This document shows, one piece after another, positions 14,170 through 21,787 of a stretch of 22,609 nucleotides of DNA. Numbering within the stretch: position 1 is the first letter of the stretch; each line of letters starts with the position of its first letter. The DNA is from a virus. The notes below the pieces were generated by a model. The model was not told the origin of the DNA and ran no database searches. It saw only the letters and a program-made list of their open reading frames with translations. The DNA lies in IMG/VR virus record IMGVR_UViG_3300042881_002923, positions 1-22,609 of that record. One strand, 5' to 3'. Both the position numbers and the translations under genes were made by a program.

Positions 14170-16412
14170 TGGCAGATAACGAAGTAGCGTGGTGGACTAA
14201 AGGTAGATTGCAACGTGGCGCCAACATGGGCGGTGATGCCGCTGTGCTTAAAAAATATTTACCTAACATAGCGCAGAATCTTAATTTCATCAAAATGAAT
14301 CTTTCCTCTCTTGTCAAAATGCAAGAGTCGGATAAAAAAACTCAATATTTTGAAAAACAACGAAGACGATCCGAAGATTATGCTGCAAGATATAAGAAAG
14401 TCAAACCAACAAGAGAAGATAAAAAAGTAGTTTCTGCTGAGAAAAAATCGTTCTTTGATATCATCAAAGACGGGCTTTCAAGCATCTTCAAATTTGCTTT
14501 ACTCGGACTTGTCGCAATAGGTGCATCAAAACTTCTGAGTTTACCAGGAGTTATGGATGGATTGAAAATGTTCTTTAAAAAATTGATTTTAGGTATATCA
14601 GAACTTATTCAAAAAGGAGTTAGTTTTTTAACAGACTTATTGAAAGACAATGAAGTTGTTTCGTCTATAACCAAACTCATCAAATCAGTTTTTGTTTTTA
14701 TTGCTGATGGCATTTCAAGTGCAGCAGATTTTATCAAAAACATTGTAACTGATCCCTCAAATAAAGAAAGTATTGGTAAAGTAATTGTAGCAGTCATTGG
14801 CACGGTGTTTAGTGCAATGTTATCCTCAATTGATATTGTTGGAAAAACTTTAGGTCAAAATCAAGAAGCCATAAAAAATGGTATCGTCACAATCTTTACA
14901 AAGATTGCAGAAGGAATAGTAGGCGCAATTAAGTTTACAGATTCACTCTTAAAAGATCCAAAGTTTATTGAGTCTGTGGTAAAAATATATGATGCATTAA
15001 AAGAATTTATTGGCAACATTTTAAACACTACTATAGGCACAATTCCAGGAATTGGTCCAGTGAATCTGAAGATGGCATTAATAACGTTAGGTGGTGTAGT
15101 CGTATTAACGCAACTTGCTTTATCTTATTTCATGGGAAGATTGATTGCTGGATCAGTTGCTAGAGGTATGAAAAGTGATGGAGTTGGTGTAGTTGGTGGC
15201 AAATACGGTAAGGCAGCCGCCGCTGTCAATTTGGGTCTTGGTGCTGCTGCTGGATATTTTGCTTATCAGTCTGTTGAGCAATTCAAGGAGGCACAAAAAG
15301 CAGCAGAAAAAGATATGATGGAAAGAGTTGCGGCTGAAAGAATGAAAATGCCAGCAGATCAAGTATCACCAACAAAAATTCCATCAGTACCTTCTACAGT
15401 TCAATCTTCTTCTGCAATGTATTATGATCCCTCAAAAGGCGGTAACGCAATTAGAGATGTTATTGGCGCTGGTGAAGGCGGTAGAACTGGATACAATGCA
15501 ACGTATGGATTTGGTTATGGCAAACAAGATCCAAGAATAGAAGAAATGTTTGGTACTGGCAGAAAACTAACAGACTTATCAATCAACGAAGTTTTGTACT
15601 ACACAACAAAAAGAGGTGCAAATCAAGGTGCTGTAGGTAAATATCAGTTTATGCCTGATACGTTAAGAGGCTTGGTTTCAAAAGCATCTGGTTACGGAAT
15701 TAATTTTGAAACTAAATTTACTCCAGAAATTCAAGATAAGCTATACGGTTTGTTCTCACAAAAAAACGTTGAAGTGTTAAAGAAAAATAATATTCCTATT
15801 ACACCCGAAAATATTCACTTAGCACATTCAGTTGGTGCTGGCGGTGCAATAAAGTTGCTTACACATAAAGATCAGAACGCAAACATCTTAGAAGTTCTCG
15901 GTCTAAAAGGTGCTGAAGCAAAAACGAATCCACATCTTAACACCTCAATAGCAAATTATAGAGCAACATTGGCTGGTAAATACGGCGGGCAAGGTGGCAC
16001 CACGTTAGCATCTACAAAACCATCTTTAAATAATGCAATGACTAATGTAATGCCTCCAGAAGGTCAAAATTATTCAATGCAAAATGTTAATGCGAATGTT
16101 CCTTCTCCTGCGCCTTCTAATACAAAACCGCCGCCAGAGCCTCCACCCACACTTGGAGAAACACTGGCAAATTTAATATCAACTGGTCCGTCTGGAAACT
16201 TTTTAAAACAACTAGACGAAATGACTGGAGGTAAATTAGGTATTTCTTCTGGTGATTTAGCAAAAGCACTGAGAACAAGAAATCTATTTGAAAATGTTGG
16301 AGATGTAATTGAAGGCTCAACCAATCTAGCATCAAGTTCTTCAATAGAATTTTCTGGACCAATACCTGGAGTGTTTGACGAAACACTTCTAAGTAAACTT
16401 TCAATGGCGTAA
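14169..16412 (+). CDS. Tape-measure-like tail protein with lytic transglycosylase/muramidase-like domain
   Basis: A 747-residue protein directly after the chaperone-like gene, the usual place of a tape measure (T4 gp29 or equivalent). Residues 1-95 are basic and helical. Residues about 95-375 contain many hydrophobic and amphipathic helices (for example FKFALLGLVAIGASKLLSL and ALITLGGVVVLTQLALSYFM), which tape measures use to enter the membrane. Residues about 425-590 look like a wall-cleaving domain: AGEGG with candidate catalytic Glu436, YGFGYG, LTDLSINEVLYYTTKRGA and GAVGKYQFMPDTL (G490-L498), resembling GH104-type lytic transglycosylases such as lambda R and lysozyme-like domains. Then a Pro-rich linker and a C-terminal LDEMTGGKLGISSGDLAKAL motif shared with the next gene. 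The enzyme class is inferred from motifs only. Confidence 0.8.
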   Translation: MADNEVAWWTKGRLQRGANMGGDAAVLKKYLPNIAQNLNFIKMNLSSLVKMQESDKKTQYFEKQRRRSEDYAARYKKVKPTREDKKVVSAEKKSFFDIIKDGLSSIFKFALLGLVAIGASKLLSLPGVMDGLKMFFKKLILGISELIQKGVSFLTDLLKDNEVVSSITKLIKSVFVFIADGISSAADFIKNIVTDPSNKESIGKVIVAVIGTVFSAMLSSIDIVGKTLGQNQEAIKNGIVTIFTKIAEGIVGAIKFTDSLLKDPKFIESVVKIYDALKEFIGNILNTTIGTIPGIGPVNLKMALITLGGVVVLTQLALSYFMGRLIAGSVARGMKSDGVGVVGGKYGKAAAAVNLGLGAAAGYFAYQSVEQFKEAQKAAEKDMMERVAAERMKMPADQVSPTKIPSVPSTVQSSSAMYYDPSKGGNAIRDVIGAGEGGRTGYNATYGFGYGKQDPRIEEMFGTGRKLTDLSINEVLYYTTKRGANQGAVGKYQFMPDTLRGLVSKASGYGINFETKFTPEIQDKLYGLFSQKNVEVLKKNNIPITPENIHLAHSVGAGGAIKLLTHKDQNANILEVLGLKGAEAKTNPHLNTSIANYRATLAGKYGGQGGTTLASTKPSLNNAMTNVMPPEGQNYSMQNVNANVPSPAPSNTKPPPEPPPTLGETLANLISTGPSGNFLKQLDEMTGGKLGISSGDLAKALRTRNLFENVGDVIEGSTNLASSSSIEFSGPIPGVFDETLLSKLSMA

Positions 16413-16413
16413 A

Positions 16414-18960
16414 ATGACACCTCAAACACCCATAGCAGCAAAAAGAGGCGATTTAAATTCAGTTTTACCTGGTATTGCTAAAGATTTTGAAGCAATAAAA
16501 ATAGGATTCACAAAACTTGTTCAGTTAAAGAAACAAGAGGGTGCAATTCGTTCATCTGAGGGAGTAAGACAGAGACAACTTGCATACAAAGAAAAATTCA
16601 GTAAAGTCAAAATAGATAAAATTGATCCGAGAAAAAGAACTTTAGAAGAACATACAAAAGGATTTTTCTCAACACTTAAATCAATATCCGGTGTTTTAGG
16701 TGGCATCTTTCTAATCCTTGGTGCTGCCGGTATAGCAAAGATGATTTTTTCATCAGACGCAGGTAAGTTTTTAGGTAAATTTTTATCTGCCATCTTTACA
16801 GGGTTGATTGACTTAGCAAAGTCTGCCATCAACATAGTACAAATTTTATTTCGTGACATAGAAATAAAGTCTTCATTTTTTAAAACGATAAGTGTGATTT
16901 TTAAATTAATTGGTGAATCTTTACTCACCGCTTTTGGTATATTTAAAAGTTTTCTATCAGACAGTAGCGTTATAACAGCTATTTTAAATACTATTAAAAA
17001 TGTTTTTTCTGCAATCTTTAACTCTATAGAATCAATAGCATCTATTGTTGCGGATATCTTTATTCAAAATACAGAAAAAATAAAAAACGGATTAATTGAT
17101 TTAGTTTCTAAGATTATTGATGTAATAATTCCCATACTAAGCATAACTTCTCAAGCCTTTAAAGACTTAATGAGTAATGAAAAATTCATGGGAAGTTTGA
17201 AGGACATTGCAAAAGGTGTTGTTGATTTAATTGTTTCTGTGTTCAAAATAGATTATATTGATACTAAAACAGGAGAACAAAAAAGTGTCGCTGTTGAAAT
17301 ACTCAAAATAATAGGAGAAGCAGGGATTGCTTATTTGGCTTTTTTGGGGCTTAAAGCAAGATTGATAGAAGCGGGTGCAGCAATTTCTGCGACAAACTTT
17401 AGCAAAGCGGGACCGTGTGATTGTGGCGCTATAGAGCCATCGGACGACAAAGAAAAAAGGGACGACAAAGAAAAAAGGCGCAGGAGAAGGAACACAAGAA
17501 GAACACCGAGAAGTGTGCCGGGAGGTCGTATGCCTAGTGGTGGGGGTGGTGGACCTGTTTCTCCTGAACGATTAAGTCAAATAGAAAAAGCAAGAGGAAC
17601 AAAAGCAAGCAGAATGGAAAAATTAAAATATCTACTTGAAAAAAAATGGAGACAAATTGGTTTGCTTGCTGAAAAATTTAGATACAGTAAAATAGGTCAA
17701 AGTAAAATCATAGACTTAACGATAAGATTATTATATCGTTTGGGTGTAAAGATTGGTGAAACACGTTTGTTTATTATACTGTCTACTCTTGTTGCCGGAG
17801 CAGTTGCAAGTGGAACAGGTTTTGCATCAGTAATAGGAATTGCTATTTTGGCTGCAAATCTATACTTTGCATATGACATTATAATTCTTCTATTGGAAAA
17901 TATTGATGAATTAAACAAAGATATTGAAGATGAAGAGAAAAAATCAGAATCACCGCCACCGAAAGTAGATACATCTCCTATAGCAACACAAGCAGATGTT
18001 CGTAGAATTGATAATGCAATTGAAGAAAATAAAGTATCAACTACATCATCGGTACCTGAACCAGCAAAATCAACAACACCTTCACCATCATCAGCGGCAG
18101 AAGTTTTAGCCAGACAGAGAGAGATGGCTGGAACAGAAAGTGTCACACCAGAAAGAACAATGAGCAGTTATTCATATGAAGCAACAGCGGCACTAAAAAA
18201 TAAAATGAAAAAAGGTGATGTTATAGCAGACCCGCATGAAGCGGGTACTGATGTGTTGGCACAGAACATTTCAAGTTTAATACCTAGTTTTGGATTATTT
18301 ACTGCTTTTGATGATGCTTATCATTCCAAAATGCATCCAAATTCAAAGCATAATTCTGGTTTGGCGATTGACTTCACAATAAATGGTGGTAAAGGTGAAT
18401 ACGCACGTGCAGCGTCAGCACTGAAAAAACATTTACTTGATGCTGGATTAAATATGTCTGAATTTTTTGTTCTTGACGAAGCCAATTATCCTAATAAGTA
18501 CACGACAGGCGATCACATTCATTTTCAATTTCAATCAAAAGAAGCAGCGGCAAAATACAGAAGCAGATATTCAAATATGCCATTAACTGCATTTGCAAAA
18601 GATACTTCACCTGCTGGCGGTACACCATTTACTTTACCAGCACCACAAAACAGTGTGGTACAACAAGCAGAAAAAGAAAAAGAAGAAAAGCAAAGTTTTG
18701 CTAGTTTGATGTTTGGCGATTTGACTAAAGGTATGGCAGCACTTGATCAAATGACTGGTGGTAAGTTAGGATTAATGTCCGATGAGATGAGAACTGCAAT
18801 GAGAACTCTTGAAGATGAAGCAAATAAAGGTGGATCATTCCTTGATTTGTCTACAACTGTTATTTCAAATAAAACCGAAAATAAAAATATGGGATACTCA
18901 ACAGTTCAACAAACCAATGAAAGCATTTTATCTACGATTCTAAATCGTCAGTACGGATAA
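16414..18960 (+). CDS. Second tape-measure-like tail protein with M15 peptidase-like domain
   Basis: An 848-residue paralogue of the preceding protein, one base downstream. Shared layout: helical basic N-terminus (VLPGIAKDFEAIKIGFTKLV), many hydrophobic helices (about residues 85-330 and 435-490), and a C-terminal LDQMTGGKLGLMSDEMRTAM motif. The enzyme domain differs. Residues about 600-720 carry H646-N-S-G-L-A-I-D653-F and G-D-H701-I-H703-F, the zinc ligand layout of M15 (VanY/D-Ala-D-Ala peptidase and phage L-Ala-D-Glu peptidase) enzymes. Residues 334-375 contain an unusual CDC, a duplicated DDKEKR and an Arg-rich run. It is the last gene of the plus block, ending against the terminator. 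It would cut peptide crossbridges during DNA injection; this is inferred from motifs. Confidence 0.8.
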   Translation: MTPQTPIAAKRGDLNSVLPGIAKDFEAIKIGFTKLVQLKKQEGAIRSSEGVRQRQLAYKEKFSKVKIDKIDPRKRTLEEHTKGFFSTLKSISGVLGGIFLILGAAGIAKMIFSSDAGKFLGKFLSAIFTGLIDLAKSAINIVQILFRDIEIKSSFFKTISVIFKLIGESLLTAFGIFKSFLSDSSVITAILNTIKNVFSAIFNSIESIASIVADIFIQNTEKIKNGLIDLVSKIIDVIIPILSITSQAFKDLMSNEKFMGSLKDIAKGVVDLIVSVFKIDYIDTKTGEQKSVAVEILKIIGEAGIAYLAFLGLKARLIEAGAAISATNFSKAGPCDCGAIEPSDDKEKRDDKEKRRRRRNTRRTPRSVPGGRMPSGGGGGPVSPERLSQIEKARGTKASRMEKLKYLLEKKWRQIGLLAEKFRYSKIGQSKIIDLTIRLLYRLGVKIGETRLFIILSTLVAGAVASGTGFASVIGIAILAANLYFAYDIIILLLENIDELNKDIEDEEKKSESPPPKVDTSPIATQADVRRIDNAIEENKVSTTSSVPEPAKSTTPSPSSAAEVLARQREMAGTESVTPERTMSSYSYEATAALKNKMKKGDVIADPHEAGTDVLAQNISSLIPSFGLFTAFDDAYHSKMHPNSKHNSGLAIDFTINGGKGEYARAASALKKHLLDAGLNMSEFFVLDEANYPNKYTTGDHIHFQFQSKEAAAKYRSRYSNMPLTAFAKDTSPAGGTPFTLPAPQNSVVQQAEKEKEEKQSFASLMFGDLTKGMAALDQMTGGKLGLMSDEMRTAMRTLEDEANKGGSFLDLSTTVISNKTENKNMGYSTVQQTNESILSTILNRQYG
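17443..17478 (+). repeat. Perfect 18-bp tandem duplication (DDKEKR x2)
   Basis: GACGACAAAGAAAAAAGG occurs twice head to tail, in frame, encoding DDKEKRDDKEKR (residues 344-355) just before an Arg-rich segment of the second tape-measure-like protein. Two identical copies suggest a recent duplication by slippage in a linker that tolerates length change. Confidence 0.9.
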
Positions 18961-18985
18961 AAAAACGCCACCCGAAGGTGGCGTT
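18959..18985 (-). terminator. Intrinsic terminator of the gp32 transcript (UUCG tetraloop)
   Basis: On the minus strand a 9-bp stem AACGCCACC / GGTGGCGTT closes a TTCG loop and runs straight into seven T residues, five bases after the gp32 stop. A C(UUCG)G loop plus U-run is the classic T4-type terminator. It lies in the 30-base gap between convergent genes. On the plus strand the same stem has a CGAA loop and no T-run, so it should act mainly on the leftward transcript. Confidence 0.9.
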
Positions 18986-18990
18986 GCAGT

Positions 18991-19845
18991 TTAGTCTTCC
19001 GCTAGTGACTTGAAATAATCAAGTTCTTCATCTTCAATATCTGGTGAAGAACGTGGTGTGAAGTCTTCAGCCTTGCCCTTAGATACAGGCGCAGCACCAT
19101 CAAGACCAAGAACCTTATTCAACTTTGCTTGTAACACATCATATGGCTTGAAGTGTTTAGGATCAAGAAACTCTTTGAGTGAGTATTCTTTCTTCCAAAT
19201 TTCTTCAAGTTTTTTGTCATCACCACCAAATAATGCGGAAGCAGAATCAAACTCAGACTTATCATAGTTACGATAGCCTTCAACTTGACGAATCTTGATT
19301 TTGAAGTTTGCGCCTTCCCAGAAATCAAAAGGATTGACTGCCTTTTCATCTTCAAATTGAGGATTCATTGCTTCAGTCAACTTATCAAAGATTTTCTTAC
19401 CGTACTTGTACAGTTTGATTTGACCTTCGTTTTCCGGATTCTTAGGATCAGAAACAATCAATACATTTGAAATGTATGTCAGACGGCGTTTCTGTTTACG
19501 TGCAATTTCTTTGTTTGCTTCAATACCAGAGTTCCACAACACAGAATTATATTCTGAAACTGGATCTTTCTGATTGAGTGTAGTCAAAGAATTTTCAATG
19601 TACCAGCCACCTGGTCCCTGAAAGCCATGATTAAAGACACGCGCCCATGGAAGAGCATCATCACCATCTACTGCGGGTGCTGGTAGAAAACGAATGATTG
19701 CCATACCGTTACCAGCCTTATCAACTTCAGGTTGCCAAAAACGATCATCTTCTTTGGAACCTTCTGCTGGAGCGTTGATTGACTCAACCGCCTTGGTGAG
19801 TTTTTGAAAATCGGTGCGGTTGTTTTTTAGTTTGGAAAAGTCCAT
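18991..19845 (-). CDS. gp32: Single-stranded DNA binding protein gp32
   Basis: A 284-residue protein (T4 gp32: 301) that binds ssDNA cooperatively and organises replication, recombination and repair. The N-terminal basic helix (MDFSKLKNNRTDFQKLTKAV) is the cooperativity domain. The core has MAIIRFLPAP, a FNHGFQGPGGWYIENSLTTL segment and DPVSEYNSVLW, then QKRRLTYISNVLIVSDP and FDFWEGANFKIKIRQVEGYR. The C-terminal tail is acidic (SSPDIEDEELDYFKSLAED), as in T4, where it contacts gp59 and other partners. There are no cysteines at all, so the Cys/His zinc site of T4 gp32 is absent. GAGGTAAT precedes the ATG, a strong ribosome site fitting high expression. The UUCG terminator follows. The order 33-59-(HAD)-32 matches T4 apart from the insert. 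Confidence 0.95.
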   Translation of the reverse strand: MDFSKLKNNRTDFQKLTKAVESINAPAEGSKEDDRFWQPEVDKAGNGMAIIRFLPAPAVDGDDALPWARVFNHGFQGPGGWYIENSLTTLNQKDPVSEYNSVLWNSGIEANKEIARKQKRRLTYISNVLIVSDPKNPENEGQIKLYKYGKKIFDKLTEAMNPQFEDEKAVNPFDFWEGANFKIKIRQVEGYRNYDKSEFDSASALFGGDDKKLEEIWKKEYSLKEFLDPKHFKPYDVLQAKLNKVLGLDGAAPVSKGKAEDFTPRSSPDIEDEELDYFKSLAED

Positions 19846-19869
19846 ATATTACCTCGTATAAAAGTTGTA

Positions 19870-20412
19870 TTAAAGTGTATGTACATCTTGTCCACGTGAT
19901 TCATTATATACTTGTATATATGTATCGTCAAGAACAGATTGCACGATTTTTATCGTTTTAGCCGTATCTTTGTGAAGAATGCCTATGCCACCAGCCATAT
20001 TAAAATCATCAATGACATCTTGCGTATCATCAATTAATATAACATCAGATTTTGCATAGTTAGCCTTCAGATGACGACCAGGTACGATATTGGCTGTAAA
20101 GTCTATATGTTGTCTTTTCAGCCAGACCTTTTTCTGTCGTTTCACTTCTTCGTGATGCAAACGACCACCAGAAGATGAAAGTATTTCTACAGGTATATCA
20201 AGTGAGATGATATACTTCAATAACTCTTTACCGCCAGGATACCAATCTAGCGTTTCAAAATTTCTACCATCAACAAATGTGTTCCAATTATCATCGTGCT
20301 TTTCACCACGTTCACGACTACTAGATGCATTTTGTTTGAAGACTTCTTTATATCTTTTGTTGAAGTCTGATACTACACCATCCATGTCTAGGTAGATTTT
20401 AGTTATTCGCAT
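19870..20412 (-). CDS. HAD-superfamily 5'-nucleotidase/deoxyribonucleotidase-like protein
   Basis: A 180-residue protein from ATG 20412. A longer form from 20454 is possible but would overlap gp59 by 56 bases; the chosen start overlaps by 14 and follows AAGAAAG. Motif I is clear: YLDMDGVVSDFN with the nucleophile D9 and acid D11 of HAD phosphatases. Motif II is VEILSSSGG, a lysine region follows (VKRQKKVWLKR), and motif III/IV is DVILIDDT. The size and the D-x-D-G-V-x-x-D form resemble the NT5C (5'(3')-deoxyribonucleotidase) group, so it may dephosphorylate nucleotides or salvage host DNA products. Substrate is not readable. It lies between gp59 and gp32, which are adjacent in T4, so it is an insertion in that cluster. 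Confidence 0.8.
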   Translation of the reverse strand: MRITKIYLDMDGVVSDFNKRYKEVFKQNASSSRERGEKHDDNWNTFVDGRNFETLDWYPGGKELLKYIISLDIPVEILSSSGGRLHHEEVKRQKKVWLKRQHIDFTANIVPGRHLKANYAKSDVILIDDTQDVIDDFNMAGGIGILHKDTAKTIKIVQSVLDDTYIQVYNESRGQDVHTL

Positions 20413-20998
20413 CGTATTCTTTCTTGAGTATGATTTTATATTTTGTTGATTCAAATTGTATGAACGGTGTATATTTTTTTATTCTTCTACTGACATTTGG
20501 ATAGTGAATCGTGTCATTGATTTTCTTATCCCATGACGGCAAAAAGTTGAGTATCTTATTCAGTATACAAATCGTTTCAAGTGAAATTTCATTGTGTAAA
20601 AGTTTCTGTAGCAATATTGGATACTCACCGTCATGCACTATTAATGTGTCATTTGCGCTTTCCTGACTCATCAATGATGCAATCTCATTTGTGAAAGTGT
20701 ATGTCAAAGACTGAATAATCTTCTGACGTTTACGATACTCAATGTCAGCATCATTAGTCAGAAGATGACCTATCCATACATCATGGTTAAGCACCAAATT
20801 AGCAACAATATAATCGCGGCATATGTCATCATTTGTGAATCTCCGGCTGAGTTTGTAAAAGTGCCATTTGTCTTTACGATTCTCAAATGCGTCAATACTG
20901 GTACTTACTTTACCATTGTACTTAAAGTAATCGTAAGAATCTGAATTAAAGTGTAGTTTGAGAGAAGTGTATAGAGAAAAGGCTTCATATCCTGTCAT
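20399..20998 (-). CDS. gp59: Helicase loader gp59
   Basis: A 199-residue protein (T4 gp59: 217), which loads the gp41 replicative helicase onto gp32-coated forked DNA. The opening MTGYEAFSLYTSLKLHFNSD, then YDYFKYNGK, is diagnostic of gp59 in T4-like phages. The next parts, KDKWHFYKLSRRF and an all-helical C-terminal half (YPILLQKLLHNEISLETICI, WDKKINDTIHYP), fit the two-domain helical fold. Its start overlaps the gp33 stop by four bases (ATGA) and there is no Shine-Dalgarno, so it probably depends on translation of gp33. Downstream is the HAD gene and then gp32, its binding partner. Confidence 0.93.
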   Translation of the reverse strand: MTGYEAFSLYTSLKLHFNSDSYDYFKYNGKVSTSIDAFENRKDKWHFYKLSRRFTNDDICRDYIVANLVLNHDVWIGHLLTNDADIEYRKRQKIIQSLTYTFTNEIASLMSQESANDTLIVHDGEYPILLQKLLHNEISLETICILNKILNFLPSWDKKINDTIHYPNVSRRIKKYTPFIQFESTKYKIILKKEYDANN

Positions 20999-21219
20999 AT
21001 CGGTAAACGATTACCTTTCACTTTTAACATATTTAAACGCTCTGCTTGCTCATGAATCTTAGATTTAAGATTTGGTGTAATGAGTGAAGCAGCAACTTCT
21101 AATTCTAATCCAGTCTCTTTACAGTGTTCAGTAATAGCCTCAAGATATGTGTAATCTGTATTAGCTACCAACTGTTCAATACGCAAAGAAAACTTTAACA
21201 TTTCATCTTTTGTAGGCAT
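20995..21219 (-). CDS. gp33: Late transcription co-activator gp33
   Basis: A 74-residue protein, shorter than T4 gp33 (112). Gp33 binds the RNA polymerase flap and, together with the sigma-like gp55 and the sliding clamp gp45, activates late promoters. Visible are MPTKDEMLKFSLRIEQLVAN, a YLEAITEHCKETGLELEVAA helix and LITPNLKSKIHEQAERLNML, a small all-helical pattern I recognise from gp33 in T4-like marine phages. The gene order 33-59-32 is the T4 order and is strong support. It overlaps gp59 by four bases and the upstream gene by one. The TATAAATA-like late promoters elsewhere in the window are its expected targets. Confidence 0.82.
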   Translation of the reverse strand: MPTKDEMLKFSLRIEQLVANTDYTYLEAITEHCKETGLELEVAASLITPNLKSKIHEQAERLNMLKVKGNRLPI

Positions 21220-21524
21220 TATTTTTCAGATGCCTGTGTTAGATTTTGCACCTCAGGTTCTTTTTGTCCAAAAGGCCAGTTGTTGTTTGATATATTTGAA
21301 AAATCAAATTGTGTATCCGAACTCTGATATCCTAATACTTTATCTTCCCAAGGAATCACGCTAATGTAACCATCAATTTCATATCCACAACCTTGTAAAA
21401 ATTCTTTGAAGCGATCTAGAATATCACCAAGGTATAATTCATTAAAGTTTATTTCAAGGCTTTTTTTACCATCATTAGAATCAAACTTGAATGTAAAATT
21501 ATGATCGTCATTTTCAAAGTGCAT
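21219..21524 (-). CDS. Conserved hypothetical protein (101 aa)
   Basis: A 101-residue acidic protein upstream of gp33, overlapping it by one base, so co-translated. The N-terminal half alternates strand and helix (FTFKFDSNDGKKSLEINFNE, then LGDILDRFKEFLQGCGYEID); the pattern F-x-x-F-L-x-G-x-G-Y followed by a polar tail recurs in unannotated proteins of related phages, as far as I remember. The last 35 residues are Ser/Asn/Gln-rich and probably disordered. AGGGGAA seven bases before the ATG is a good ribosome site. Function unknown; proximity suggests expression with the replication/late-switch genes. Confidence 0.7.
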   Translation of the reverse strand: MHFENDDHNFTFKFDSNDGKKSLEINFNELYLGDILDRFKEFLQGCGYEIDGYISVIPWEDKVLGYQSSDTQFDFSNISNNNWPFGQKEPEVQNLTQASEK

Positions 21525-21539
21525 TATATATTCCCCTGT

Positions 21540-21758
21540 TTATTTTTTATTTGATGCGTGTGCGATACAAACAATATCGTCACTCTTAGCATATGAACAC
21601 CGTACGGCAAGTGGATCAATACCCTTTGCGATTGCATTTTCAATATTTGCTGCCATAAGTTTACGATCATTCAAACCGTAAATACAAATCGCAGCAATGG
21701 TTGAAAGTAAAACCAAAGTGATTGATACCGTGGTTATACTACTCAATCCTTTTTCCAT
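21540..21758 (-). CDS. Small single-pass membrane protein
   Basis: A 72-residue protein from ATG 21758. That start is preferred because AAGGAG (21765-21770) lies six bases before it; the ATG at 21761 is three bases away, and the ATG at 21791, which overlaps the hydrolase stop as ATGA, would add 11 polar residues. Residues about 5-28 (LSSITTVSITLVLLSTIAAI, then CIYGL) form one transmembrane helix. The next part is soluble (NDRKLMAANIENAIAKGIDP), with two cysteines (RCSY and DIVCIAHAS). A family of such short proteins occurs in marine phages, by memory. Lying directly after an exported wall hydrolase, it may help lysis or alter the envelope. It does not look like a classical multi-helix holin. 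Confidence 0.72.
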   Translation of the reverse strand: MEKGLSSITTVSITLVLLSTIAAICIYGLNDRKLMAANIENAIAKGIDPLAVRCSYAKSDDIVCIAHASNKK

Positions 21759-21764
21759 CATCTT

Positions 21765-21770
21765 CTCCTT
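21765..21770 (-). promoter_or_regulatory. Shine-Dalgarno that sets the start of the small membrane protein
   Basis: AAGGAG on the minus strand is six bases from the ATG at 21758 and three from the ATG at 21761. It lies inside the longer ORF that begins at 21791, so it argues for the shorter protein. Confidence 0.65.
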
Positions 21771-21787
21771 TTTGCTTGATAAAATAC

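Noticed and set aside
16070-16441. Minus-strand ORFs opposite the tape-measure-like genes (also near 16521-16928 and 17697-18146)
   Set aside because: They lie wholly opposite strongly supported coding sequence, have low-complexity translations and lack ribosome sites.
17443-17478. AAAAAAG runs as further -1 frameshift sites
   Set aside because: The codon phase is GAA-AAA-AGG, not A_AAA_AAG, so the heptamer is out of register, and the main frame continues normally for 500 residues.
18961-18985. Terminator for the plus-strand tape-measure transcript
   Set aside because: On that strand the stem has a CGAA loop and is followed by GCAGTTTAG, not a T-run, so efficient rightward termination is doubtful.
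20399-20454. Longer HAD protein starting at 20454
   Set aside because: It adds 14 polar residues ahead of the canonical opening and would overlap gp59 by 56 bases; the ATG at 20412 sits directly before the MRITKIYLDMDG strand.
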